Source: Clostridium sp. (GTDB lineage Bacteria > Bacillota_A > Clostridia > Lachnospirales > Lachnospiraceae). Taken from it: a stretch of DNA of 14,288 nucleotides. Under the pieces are notes generated by a model. It was not told where the DNA came from. It ran no database searches and saw only the letters and a program-made list of their open reading frames with translations. The stretch covers positions 1 through 14,288 of the forward strand of contig JAMPAW010000081.1 of the NCBI GenBank assembly GCA_023666975.1, read 5' to 3'. Each line of letters starts with the position of its first letter. Within the stretch, counting starts at the first letter, position 1. Below are positions 6,737-14,288 of the stretch, one piece after another. Made by a program: the position numbers and the translations under genes.

Positions 6737-9553
6737 ATGAAAAGAACACTTTATGCAAAGTACAATCGCACACGTACTGCCGAATTTCAGACCTGTACAA
6801 AAATGATAGAAGATAATGGGGTTAAGTATGTGGAAAAGGAGGCCTTGACGGAAGAGGCAGTGGAACATATCTTATCTTTTGCACAAAAGTATACGGCATT
6901 ACAATCACTATATAAGAATATTAAGCCGTGTAAGGTTGAGATTATTGACAGTGTGGCAAAATTTGAGTATGTGGAAGGAGAGACAATTGCCGAACGGATA
7001 GAAAAGCAGATGGATACACTGGAATCTGTGCTAAAGCAAATTGAGAAGTATTTGGGAATCATATTTTCTTACCAAAGTGATAAGGTTGGTGAGTTTGTCT
7101 GCTCTGGGCAGTTTGAATCTGTTTTTGGAAAGTGTGATGAATTAGAGGGAACTGCTGCCATAAAGGGGGCGGATATAGATACAATTTTTGATAACTTTAT
7201 CTGCAAGAATAATGATTTGTATGTAATAGATTATGAGTGGTATTTTGATTTTCTGATTCCGGTTGACTATATTAAATTCAGAAGTTTGTTCTATTTCTAT
7301 TCTAAGAATCATTCGTTTTTTCAAGATAAGATAAAAGTGAATGATTTTCTGCAGTATTTTGGTATTGATAAAGTGAGCCAGAATATTTTCCTGGAAATGG
7401 ATGAGGGCTTTCAACAATATGTGCATGGGAAGGAACGGCGCAATATATATACAAGGAGATATGAACAGCCGGTGCATGATATAAATGGTTTGTTGAACCG
7501 TTGGCATGACGTGGAAGGAGAGATTGCCAAAAGGGATCAGGCGGCCATAGAATTAACGGGTGAAGTCAGCAGGCGGGATGGCGAGATTAACAGATTAAAC
7601 CAGCATGTGCAAAATATTGAAAGAGAAAGAAACATTTATGCAGATAATTATAATCAGGTTTTGCATTCTTATAGCTGGAAATTAACCAAACCGCTGCGTG
7701 TTGTTGCTCTTGCCGGATATAATCTGGTAAGAAAATATAAAATGACATCTCTACTGTACGACGGTATGCGGTATTTGATGTCAAATGGTATCCGATCTAC
7801 TTACAGAAGAATAAAGGAGCTTTATGGGAGACCTCGCTTGGTTATGTCAGAGGATGATTTTAGGCTTAGTGAAGAAACAATTGAGGAACAAAGAAATACG
7901 ATATTTAAATATCAGCCCAAGTTCAGCATATTAGTGCCATTATATAATACACCGGATAATTTTCTGTGCGAAATGATTGAATCTGTTATCTGGCAGACTT
8001 ATGAAAACTGGGAATTATGTCTGGCTGACGGGAGTGACGAGGAGTATAATGCTGTTGAAAAAAGATGCCAGGAGTATGTAAAGAAGGACAACCGAATTGT
8101 ATATAGACATCTTGATGAAAACAGGGGTATTTCGGAAAATACAAATGCATGCATTCAAATGGCAACGGGAGATTATATTGGGTTGTTTGATCATGATGAT
8201 TTGCTGACACAGGATGCTTTATATGAAGTTGTAAAATGTTTGAATAAAAGCGAAGAGATAGATGTTGTGTATACGGATGAGGATAAATATTTATATGATA
8301 GTGCAACTGATTCCGGGAAATATGTTGAAGCGCATTGTAAATCGGATTTTAATTTAGATTTGTTGAGAAGCAATAATTATATTTGTCATTTTTTTGTTGT
8401 CCGCAAACAAATAATTGATCAGATTGGTGGGTTTAGAAGCGAGTATGATGGCTCGCAGGATTATGATTTAATTTTGCGGTGCGTGGAGAAGGCTAAAAGA
8501 GTTGAGCATATACCAAAGGTATTATATCATTGGAGAATCCATGCAAATTCTACCGCAGGGAATCCACAGAGCAAAATGTATTGTTATGAAGCTGGAAAAC
8601 ATGCAATTGAATCACATTTGCAGCGACAGGGAATTTCAGCAGATGTCGAAATGACAGAGCATTGGGGACTTTATCGCGTGAAGTATTCGGTCAAGGAGAA
8701 ACCGTTAGTTTCTATTATTATTCCGAATAAGGATGAAAAGGATACATTACAGAAGTGTATTAACTCCATATTGGAGAAAACGGTCTATCATAATTATGAA
8801 ATTATTGTTGTTGAAAATAATAGTGAGACAGAAGAGATATTTGAGTATTATAAGGAATTATCCTTAAATGAAAAAATTAGGATAACACACTGGAAAGGTG
8901 TTTTTAATTACTCGAAAATTAATAATTATGGAGTGGGTTGCGCAAAAGGCGAATATATTGTACTATTAAACAATGACGTGGAAATTATATCAGAAGATTG
9001 GCTTGGAGAAATGTTATCAAATTGCCAGAGAGCAGAGGTGGGGATAACAGGAGCGAAATTATTATATCCTAACAATACAGTGCAGCATTGTGGTATAATA
9101 ATAGGACTTGGAGGAATTGCAGGACATACTTTTGTTGGTATTGACAGAAACCATCCGGGATATTTTGGCCGTGCATGTGTACAGCAAAATTTAAGTGCAG
9201 TGACTGCAGCATGCTTTATGGTGAAAAAGTCTGTGTTTAATGAAGTGGGAGGTTTAGAAGAACGGCTACAAGTTGCATTTAATGATGTGGATTTTTGTTT
9301 GAAAGTAAGAAAAGCAGGATACTTGGTGGTTATGGATCCCAATGTTCTTCTATATCATTATGAATCTAAATCGAGAGGAGTAGAAGATACATTGGAGAAA
9401 CAGGAGCGATTTGCTTCTGAGGTAAAATATATGGCAGAGCACTGGACGGATGTTTTAAAAAATGGAGATCCTTATTATAATAAAAACTTAACACTTGTTC
9501 GGAGTGATTTTTCGATTAAAGGAAAGGATGAGGTGGCACCGAGGTATGTGTAG
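6737..9553 (+). CDS. Multidomain glycosyltransferase: kinase-like domain, coiled coil, two GT2 domains
   Basis: This is a 938-residue cytoplasmic protein. Residues 1-240 resemble a small protein-kinase/APH or LPS-kinase fold: a lysine in YVEKEA (34), the hinge-like FEYVEGETI (76-84), an acidic stretch with FDN at 151-153 and VIDYEW at 163-168 in the place of the metal-binding Asp. The classical HxD motif is not clear, so activity is uncertain. Residues about 258-308 form a charged helix, likely a coiled coil, ending in the HSYSWKLTKPLR motif (310-321) common before GT2 domains in rhamnan-type enzymes. GT2 domain A spans about 395-640 (DHDD 485-488, YTDEDK 512-517) and GT2 domain B about 656-905 (LLNNDVE 743-749). 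ATG 6737 is chosen because GGGA sits 6 bases upstream; the TTG at 6725 has no such site. WsaE-like enzymes combine methyltransferase and two GT domains; here the methyltransferase is the separate upstream gene. Confidence 0.8.
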   Translation: MKRTLYAKYNRTRTAEFQTCTKMIEDNGVKYVEKEALTEEAVEHILSFAQKYTALQSLYKNIKPCKVEIIDSVAKFEYVEGETIAERIEKQMDTLESVLKQIEKYLGIIFSYQSDKVGEFVCSGQFESVFGKCDELEGTAAIKGADIDTIFDNFICKNNDLYVIDYEWYFDFLIPVDYIKFRSLFYFYSKNHSFFQDKIKVNDFLQYFGIDKVSQNIFLEMDEGFQQYVHGKERRNIYTRRYEQPVHDINGLLNRWHDVEGEIAKRDQAAIELTGEVSRRDGEINRLNQHVQNIERERNIYADNYNQVLHSYSWKLTKPLRVVALAGYNLVRKYKMTSLLYDGMRYLMSNGIRSTYRRIKELYGRPRLVMSEDDFRLSEETIEEQRNTIFKYQPKFSILVPLYNTPDNFLCEMIESVIWQTYENWELCLADGSDEEYNAVEKRCQEYVKKDNRIVYRHLDENRGISENTNACIQMATGDYIGLFDHDDLLTQDALYEVVKCLNKSEEIDVVYTDEDKYLYDSATDSGKYVEAHCKSDFNLDLLRSNNYICHFFVVRKQIIDQIGGFRSEYDGSQDYDLILRCVEKAKRVEHIPKVLYHWRIHANSTAGNPQSKMYCYEAGKHAIESHLQRQGISADVEMTEHWGLYRVKYSVKEKPLVSIIIPNKDEKDTLQKCINSILEKTVYHNYEIIVVENNSETEEIFEYYKELSLNEKIRITHWKGVFNYSKINNYGVGCAKGEYIVLLNNDVEIISEDWLGEMLSNCQRAEVGITGAKLLYPNNTVQHCGIIIGLGGIAGHTFVGIDRNHPGYFGRACVQQNLSAVTAACFMVKKSVFNEVGGLEERLQVAFNDVDFCLKVRKAGYLVVMDPNVLLYHYESKSRGVEDTLEKQERFASEVKYMAEHWTDVLKNGDPYYNKNLTLVRSDFSIKGKDEVAPRYV

Positions 9554-9712
9554 TAAGGTTAAGCTATATATGGATTATTATTGTGATTTTAAACTTATTA
9601 GCTAATATTTAAAGAAAGCATCGGAACGTATTTATGTAAATGGTTTGGCTAATGTAACTATAATGACTAATTTGAGTATGAAAAAGAATAAATAAAAAAT
9701 GGAGGGGTATAT
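9554..9712 (+). promoter_or_regulatory. Intergenic gap before rfbF with a possible weak promoter
   Basis: This 159-base AT-rich gap is the longest within the locus. A perfect TATAAT lies at 9659-9664 but no good -35 is found; TGTAAA at 9635-9640 (18-base spacing) matches only half of TTGACA. I see no clear hairpin terminator after the previous gene. GGAGGGG at 9702-9708 is a strong ribosome binding site for rfbF. The gap probably marks the boundary between the export/capping block and the CDP-sugar block. Confidence 0.35.
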
Positions 9713-10486
9713 ATGAAAGTAGTATTGTTAGCTGGTGGATTTGGAACAAGAATTAGTGAGGAAAGTCATCTGAAACCTAAACCTATGGTAGAGATTGCTG
9801 GTAAACCAATTTTATGGCATATTATGAAAGAATATTCGCATTATGGCTTTAATGATTTTATTATTTGTGCGGGTTATAAGCAGCATGTGATAAAAGAATA
9901 TTTTGCTAATTATTATCTGCATAATAGTGATATAACTTTTGACTTTACATCAGAGAATAAAATGACTATTCATAATAATGTGGCTGAGCCGTGGAAGGTG
10001 ACTATTGTGGATACGGGACTCAATACAATGACTGGGGGACGTATCAAGCGTATTCAGTCATATGTGGGTAATGAAACATTTATGCTAACGTATGGGGATG
10101 GCGTGGCAGACGTTAATCTTGACAAATTGTTGAAATTTCATCAGGCACATGGTAAAATTGCAACAATGACAGCAGTCAATGTAGGACAACAGTTTGGTGT
10201 ATTAGAGATTGAAGAGGATGGAACAATCAGCAAGTTTAGAGAAAAAAGTAATTCGGATGGTGGAGTAATCAATGCGGGATATATGGTTTTGAATCCGGAA
10301 ATTTTTGAGTATATTGAAGGAGATTCAACTGTATTTGAGAAGAAACCAATTGAAAGTATGGCAAAATCTGGACAACTTATGGCATATATGCATGATGGGT
10401 TTTGGAAGTGTATGGACACACAGAGAGATAAGCAGCAATTAGAGGAAATGATTGTAAATGGAAGCGCACCGTGGATTACATGGTAA
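9713..10486 (+). CDS. rfbF: Glucose-1-phosphate cytidylyltransferase
   Basis: This enzyme makes CDP-glucose from CTP and glucose-1-phosphate, the first step toward CDP-3,6-dideoxyhexoses. The 257-residue length equals the family norm. The nucleotidyltransferase signature LAGGFGTRISEES (6-18) is the RfbF version of the GGxGTR loop, followed by KPKPMVEIAGKPILWHI (21-37) and the metal-binding YGDGVAD at 127-133. WKCMDTQRD near residue 232 is also typical of RfbF. The start ATG 9713 has GGAGGGG a few bases upstream. Its stop lies inside the next gene. In classical clusters rfbG follows directly; here a membrane protein gene takes that place, and no rfbG is found in the window. The assignment is close to certain on sequence. 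Confidence 0.95.
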   Translation: MKVVLLAGGFGTRISEESHLKPKPMVEIAGKPILWHIMKEYSHYGFNDFIICAGYKQHVIKEYFANYYLHNSDITFDFTSENKMTIHNNVAEPWKVTIVDTGLNTMTGGRIKRIQSYVGNETFMLTYGDGVADVNLDKLLKFHQAHGKIATMTAVNVGQQFGVLEIEEDGTISKFREKSNSDGGVINAGYMVLNPEIFEYIEGDSTVFEKKPIESMAKSGQLMAYMHDGFWKCMDTQRDKQQLEEMIVNGSAPWITW

Positions 10487-12084
10487 GAGAAAGTAATATA
10501 GAGAGGTTTGGTGGCAAGGTGAAAAAAAAAGAAAAGGAGATAAGAACAGTTACTATTTTTTTGGGAATGATCTGTCTATATGTGCTTTTGCAAATAAAAA
10601 ATATTAATGCTGAGTGGTTTGGAACAGATGAGTTGGATATCATGGTGCTGGGTAAGGGGATTGCCCACGGGCAATTATTGTATGATGAAGCGGCCTCTCA
10701 GCATATGCCGTTTTCTTATTATATCAGTGCGTTATTTTATAAGCTGGGAGCAATATCTGTAACAGAGCAGAGGATAGCTTTTTATGTCTTTATAGCCCTT
10801 TTTTGGACTTTGATTGTGTTTCTCTACTCAAATATTGTGGATAAGCGGGTGCTTTTTCTGTATCCTGTGGTTCATTGCTGTATGATACAAAATTATAATT
10901 TAGGAACAGCAATATTATCGGAGCATTTGGCAGGCTGTGGGGCAATAATACTATTATTAGAATTTCTTCGCTTTATGAAGCAAAGAAATTTGAATATAAC
11001 TAACTGTATTATGATATCCGTTTCTATAATAATGACTTTTGGGACCATTTTTGTCGCAATTTATCCTGTTTTTTTTATTGCTATTGGAGTAGTAATGTTA
11101 GAATTCAAATGGAAAAAAGAACATAAGTACACATTTGTTGAGTGGCTAAAGGTTTTATTAAAGCGATATACAAAGCTAATACTTATTGTTATGTTCCCGT
11201 GGGTTCTATTGTGTGGATATTATTTATATACTCATACATTTGATAATTTTATTCTGTGTGCGTATAAAATTAATCGGGACGTTTATCCTAAATATAATGG
11301 CGGACTTGGGAGTAATATTTTCACACTTTTTTTGGCTCCAATAGACATTTTAAGCGGTCATTTTATTAATGGATTTAATTTGTCTGAATGGAATTATATG
11401 GTAATTTTGCAGTGGATATTTATTATTTGTGCCATAATATTTTTGTGGAAATTTTTCATGGAAAATGGTAGTGTTTTGGGAATTGTATTGTTAATGTTTG
11501 TCTTTTCATTAGGATCAAGAGGAATATTTAATTTTCATGGAACCGCTTGTGTGGAAGTGTTATCTTTTTTTGTTACATATGTATTTGTGCATTATGCGTA
11601 CAAAAGTAAGGAGAATTTCAAGTCTCTTAAGTTTTATAAACAGGCATGTTGGATTATGATATTCCTTTTAATCTTAAGTGGGTATTGTCAGAATATATCA
11701 AAGATTACAACACTTAAGTTTGAGGAAGAAAAAAGTTATTCTAGTACTGTTATAGAGAAAATTACGGATAGTGAAGAAACTATATGGATGGCAACATTTG
11801 ATAATGCAGATGCAATGCTTGCAGATCGGGTAGTGACAGGAGCTGAGGTGACAACACCTTGGACATGGGAAGGTATTGGAAAAAAACGATGGAAAAAATT
11901 TAAGGAAAATGCCCCAAGAGTGGCGATTTTTTCTGAGGGGCATGAATGCTGGGGACATAAGATAGCAGATTATGCTCCCAAAGTTGTAAAATATATTAAA
12001 AAGAATTATACATTGATTCCAGATACATGTGTATATGTTCGTAATGATTATTATGAAGAAGCATGTGAAAAAATAGCGGAATAA
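10480..12084 (+). CDS. Multi-pass membrane protein, probable GT-C (PMT/ArnT/GacL-like) glycosyltransferase
   Basis: This membrane protein of about 534 residues has roughly ten hydrophobic helices and a soluble C-terminal part (about 425-534). After the first helix (about 22-40) an outside loop carries acidic residues (TDELD 49-53) and the GHGQ/YDEAASQHMPFSYY region (about 61-81). This resembles the first catalytic loop of GT-C enzymes, which use polyprenyl-phosphate sugars outside the membrane. It fits as the acceptor-side partner of the DPM1-like/DUF2304 pair at the start of the locus, but no family name can be fixed by eye. The start is uncertain: ATG 10480 overlaps the rfbF stop by 7 bases and has only GTGGA upstream; GTG 10471 and GTG 10519 are alternatives, the latter just before the lysine-rich stretch. 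Translational coupling to rfbF is likely. Confidence 0.65.
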   Translation: MVRESNIERFGGKVKKKEKEIRTVTIFLGMICLYVLLQIKNINAEWFGTDELDIMVLGKGIAHGQLLYDEAASQHMPFSYYISALFYKLGAISVTEQRIAFYVFIALFWTLIVFLYSNIVDKRVLFLYPVVHCCMIQNYNLGTAILSEHLAGCGAIILLLEFLRFMKQRNLNITNCIMISVSIIMTFGTIFVAIYPVFFIAIGVVMLEFKWKKEHKYTFVEWLKVLLKRYTKLILIVMFPWVLLCGYYLYTHTFDNFILCAYKINRDVYPKYNGGLGSNIFTLFLAPIDILSGHFINGFNLSEWNYMVILQWIFIICAIIFLWKFFMENGSVLGIVLLMFVFSLGSRGIFNFHGTACVEVLSFFVTYVFVHYAYKSKENFKSLKFYKQACWIMIFLLILSGYCQNISKITTLKFEEEKSYSSTVIEKITDSEETIWMATFDNADAMLADRVVTGAEVTTPWTWEGIGKKRWKKFKENAPRVAIFSEGHECWGHKIADYAPKVVKYIKKNYTLIPDTCVYVRNDYYEEACEKIAE

Positions 12085-12103
12085 AATGGAAGGAGAAAAC
12101 ATA

Positions 12104-13444
12104 ATGTTTGAAAACAAAAGTGAACAACAGGCAAAACAAGAGATTTTAGATATGGTAGCAGCGTATTGTGATACCTATCATAATCAGAAGAAGGCATTTG
12201 AACCGGGAGACCGAATTACATATGCCTCGCGTGTATATGATCATGAGGAAATGTGCAACTTGGTCGATTCAGCTTTGGAATTCTGGTTGACATCCGGTAG
12301 ATATACGGCAGAGTTTGAAAAAGCGTTTGCAGAGTATCTTGGTGTGAAATATTGTTCATTAGTGAATTCGGGTTCGTCAGCAAACCTGAATGCCTTTATG
12401 GCATTGACATCTCCCTTATTAGGTGACAGACAGGTGAAGCCGGGGGATGAGATGATTACGGTTGCCGCAGGGTTTCCAACTACGGTTACGCCGGCTATTC
12501 AGTATGGTGTGGTTCCAGTATTCGTTGATGTTACGATTCCACAGTACAACATGGATGTAACCCAGTTGGAAGCAGCATTGTCATCAAGGACAAAAGTAGT
12601 TATGGCAGCGCATACGTTAGGGAATCCTTTTGATTTGAAATCGGTAAAAGAATTTTGTGACAAGCATAATCTGTGGCTGATTGAAGATAACTGCGATGCA
12701 CTGGGAACAAAATATGTTATAGACGGTGAAGAAAAATTTTCAGGTACGATTGGTGATATCGGAACCTCTTCTTTCTATCCGCCACACCATATGACAATGG
12801 GTGAGGGCGGAGCTGTTTATACCAATAACCCATTATTAAATAAGTGTATTCGTTCTTTTCGCGATTGGGGAAGAGATTGTGTCTGTGCTTCAGGACAGGA
12901 TAACCTTTGTGGACATCGTTTTGACAAGCAGTATGGTGAATTACCATTAGGATATGACCATAAGTATGTATATTCTCATTTTGGATACAATTTAAAGGCT
13001 ACGGATATGCAGGCTGCTGTTGGTTGTGCACAGATTAAAAAATTTCCAACTTTTGTTGAAAAGCGGAGACATAATTTTGACCGCTTGAAAGCCGGGTTAT
13101 CGGGCTGTGAGAATAAATTGATTCTTCCGGAATCATGTGAGAATTCAAGACCTAGCTGGTTTGGTTTTCTGATTACCTGTAAGGAGGGAGTGGAGCGCAA
13201 TAAAGTTGTGCCATATATTGAAAACCATGGTATACAGACTAGAATGTTATTTGCCGGTAACCTGACTAAACATCCATGTTTTGATCAAATGCGGGCTTCT
13301 GGTGAAGGTTATCGTATTGTTGGCGATTTAAAAAATACAGACCGTATAATGAAAGATACTTTTTGGGTAGGTGTGTATCCGGGCATGACCGATGAAATGA
13401 TTGATTACATGGCAAAAGTGATTAAGGAAGCAGTGGAACAGTAA
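12104..13444 (+). CDS. rfbH: CDP-6-deoxy-D-xylo-4-hexulose-3-dehydrase (E1)
   Basis: This PMP-dependent, iron-sulfur enzyme removes the C3 hydroxyl from CDP-4-keto-6-deoxyglucose. The 446-residue length is normal. It has the DegT/DnrJ aminotransferase fold, with SGSSANLNAF at 89-98 and EDNCDALG at 194-201. The usual PLP lysine is replaced by histidine in SFYPPHHMTMGEGG (H228), the hallmark of E1 against transaminases. Three cysteines at 259, 261 and 269 show the C-x-C-x7-C pattern of its [2Fe-2S] site, and C197 is the likely fourth ligand. ATG 12104 is chosen because AGGAG at 12091-12095 sits 8 bases upstream; ATG 12086 lacks such a site. E1 needs a reductase (E3/RfbI/AscD) and the RfbG dehydratase, neither of which is in the window. 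Confidence 0.95.
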   Translation: MFENKSEQQAKQEILDMVAAYCDTYHNQKKAFEPGDRITYASRVYDHEEMCNLVDSALEFWLTSGRYTAEFEKAFAEYLGVKYCSLVNSGSSANLNAFMALTSPLLGDRQVKPGDEMITVAAGFPTTVTPAIQYGVVPVFVDVTIPQYNMDVTQLEAALSSRTKVVMAAHTLGNPFDLKSVKEFCDKHNLWLIEDNCDALGTKYVIDGEEKFSGTIGDIGTSSFYPPHHMTMGEGGAVYTNNPLLNKCIRSFRDWGRDCVCASGQDNLCGHRFDKQYGELPLGYDHKYVYSHFGYNLKATDMQAAVGCAQIKKFPTFVEKRRHNFDRLKAGLSGCENKLILPESCENSRPSWFGFLITCKEGVERNKVVPYIENHGIQTRMLFAGNLTKHPCFDQMRASGEGYRIVGDLKNTDRIMKDTFWVGVYPGMTDEMIDYMAKVIKEAVEQ

Positions 13445-13461
13445 GGATAATAAAGTGAGCG

Positions 13462-13499
13462 GAGAATTACACTATTGTTTTAACAATAGTGTAATTCTT
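13462..13499. repeat. Perfect inverted repeat between rfbH and the aldolase gene
   Basis: GAATTACACTATTG at 13464-13477 pairs perfectly with 13484-13497 around a 6-base loop (TTTTAA). The stem can extend inward by two A-T pairs and outward by an A-T and a G-T pair. Only two T residues follow (TTGTATG), so it is not a standard intrinsic terminator. It lies 20 bases after the rfbH stop and about 15 bases before the aldolase ribosome binding site. It may be an mRNA-processing or stability element, a leaky terminator, or an operator. Confidence 0.7.
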
Positions 13500-13530
13500 G
13501 TATGCCAATTAAAAGGAGGGTGTAAACAGG

Positions 13531-14288
13531 ATGGGCAAAATCAGATTATTAGATTGTACTCTACGAGATGGTGGATATGTTAATGATTGGGAATTTGGAC
13601 ATGATAATTTGTTAAGTATTTTTGAACGGGTTGTTGGTGCAGGTGTTGATATTATAGAGGTTGGTTTTTTGGATGAAAGAAGACCGTTTGATGTTAATCG
13701 TAGTATTATGCCGGACTCGGCATCGGTTGAAAAGATTTTTGGTAAAGTAGACCGAAAGCAGACTATGGTGGTTGGGATGATTGACTATGGAACCTGTTCA
13801 ATTAAAAATATCCAGCCTTGTGAGGAGAGCTATTTAGATGGGATTCGCGTTATTTTTAAAAAGCACTTGCGTGAGCCGGCCATGGAGTTTTGTGCCCAGT
13901 TAAAGGCTTTGGGGTATAAAGTGTTTTCTCAGCTTGTGTCAATTACAAGTTATGAAGAGGATGAACTTTTGGATTTGGTGCGCCTTGCAAATGATGTAAA
14001 GCCTTATGCAGTCTCGATGGTAGACACATATGGATTATTACATCAGGATGCGTTAATGCACTATTTTAAAATATTAAATGATAATTTGGACTTGGAAATA
14101 AGTTTGGGATATCATTCCCACAATAATTTTCAGTTGGGATATGCAAACTGCATTGAGATGTTGTCTCATCCTGTAGAAAGAGATGTGTTGGTAGATGCAA
14201 CGATATACGGTATGGGCAAGAGTGCTGGTAATACACCGATTGAATTATTAGCAATGCATTTGAATGAACACTATGGAAAAAACTATCA
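13531..14288 (+). CDS. DRE-TIM (HMG-CoA lyase-like) aldolase, 5' part, cut by the window edge
   Basis: The frame is open from ATG 13531 to the edge (252 complete codons), so the 3' end is unseen. The first strand LLDCTLRDGGYVNDW (6-20) carries the DRE-TIM catalytic Arg12-Asp13. IIEVGF follows at about 41-46, the metal-binding HSH is at 195-197 in GYHSHNN, and GMGKSAGNTPIE lies at 227-238. These are the marks of the HMG-CoA lyase/4-hydroxy-2-oxovalerate aldolase/isopropylmalate synthase superfamily. It lacks an obvious CoA-enzyme context. AGGAGG at 13514-13519 precedes it by about 11 bases. Aldolases of this kind occur in polysaccharide clusters beside rfbH and often have an extra C-terminal domain; the substrate is unknown. 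I infer a role in extending or branching a keto-sugar or in making its side-chain precursor. The fold is certain, the reaction not. Confidence 0.85.
   Translation, partial: MGKIRLLDCTLRDGGYVNDWEFGHDNLLSIFERVVGAGVDIIEVGFLDERRPFDVNRSIMPDSASVEKIFGKVDRKQTMVVGMIDYGTCSIKNIQPCEESYLDGIRVIFKKHLREPAMEFCAQLKALGYKVFSQLVSITSYEEDELLDLVRLANDVKPYAVSMVDTYGLLHQDALMHYFKILNDNLDLEISLGYHSHNNFQLGYANCIEMLSHPVERDVLVDATIYGMGKSAGNTPIELLAMHLNEHYGKNY

Noticed and set aside
7142..7507. 121-codon open frame on the - strand
   Set aside because: It lies wholly within the 938-residue protein gene, has no ribosome binding site, and encodes a low-complexity Ile/His/Tyr-rich sequence typical of a shadow frame in AT-rich DNA.
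8926..9342. 138-codon open frame on the - strand
   Set aside because: It is antisense to the second GT2 domain, which has clear motifs on the + strand.
9644..9664. TTGGCT paired with TATAAT as a promoter before rfbF
   Set aside because: The spacing is only 8 bases, too short for sigma-A; only the -10 on its own was kept, as a weak candidate.
11698..12117. 139-codon open frame on the - strand
   Set aside because: It is antisense to the end of the GT-C-like gene, very rich in Cys, Phe and Ile with no recognisable domain, and unsupported by a start signal.
13462..13505. Calling the inverted repeat after rfbH an intrinsic terminator
   Set aside because: The stem is AT-rich and lacks a T run after it, so it was reported as an inverted repeat of unknown function.
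1..14288. CRISPR arrays, tRNA or rRNA genes, IS ends, phage attachment sites
   Set aside because: I looked for regularly spaced repeats, cloverleaf-like segments and terminal inverted repeats next to transposase-like genes and saw none. The Rpn fragment alone is not evidence of an intact mobile element.

Overview
The window reads as part of a cell-surface polysaccharide locus from a low-GC Gram-positive anaerobe. A Lachnospiraceae-like Bacillota is my best guess, from the AT-rich coding sequence, strong AGGAGG-type ribosome binding sites, the Rpn-type tail at the left edge and the style of the proteins. This is inference from style; no rRNA or marker gene is present. All supported genes lie on the + strand. 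Both edges cut genes: the 3' end of an Rpn-family nuclease/transposase on the left, and a DRE-TIM aldolase on the right.

Layout. Positions 3-215 hold the Rpn tail, followed by about 190 bases of probable decayed coding sequence and a strong hairpin terminator (408-449) that separates it from the locus. At 518-1641 a DPM1-like polyprenyl-phosphate glycosyltransferase is coupled to a small DUF2304 membrane protein. At 1613-3430 lie two tandem paralogous RgpB-like GT2 enzymes. A good sigma-A promoter at 3440-3467 then precedes an ABC-2 exporter permease (3514-4494) and its ATPase with a C-terminal Wzt-type sugar-binding domain (4508-5824). Next come a SAM methyltransferase (5827-6720) and a 938-residue protein (6737-9553) with a kinase-like N-terminal domain, a coiled coil and two GT2 domains. 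After a 159-base gap comes a CDP-sugar block: rfbF (9713-10486), a large multi-pass GT-C-like membrane protein (10480-12084), rfbH (12104-13444), a 14-bp perfect inverted repeat, and the start of an HMG-CoA-lyase-like aldolase (13531 to the edge).

How the genes may work together. The cytoplasmic GT2 enzymes would build a (probably rhamnose-containing) chain on a lipid carrier and the ABC transporter would export it. The DPM1-like/DUF2304 pair would make a lipid-linked sugar that the GT-C-like protein adds outside the membrane, as GacI/GacJ/GacL do in the group A streptococcal carbohydrate. RfbF and RfbH supply steps toward a CDP-3,6-dideoxyhexose, and the aldolase may tailor it further. The most interesting idea is that the methyltransferase plus kinase-like/coiled-coil/GT2 protein, beside a Wzt with a carbohydrate-binding tail, form a Gram-positive counterpart of the chain-terminating WbdD or WsaE systems. 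rfbG (CDP-glucose 4,6-dehydratase), needed between RfbF and RfbH, is absent from this window.
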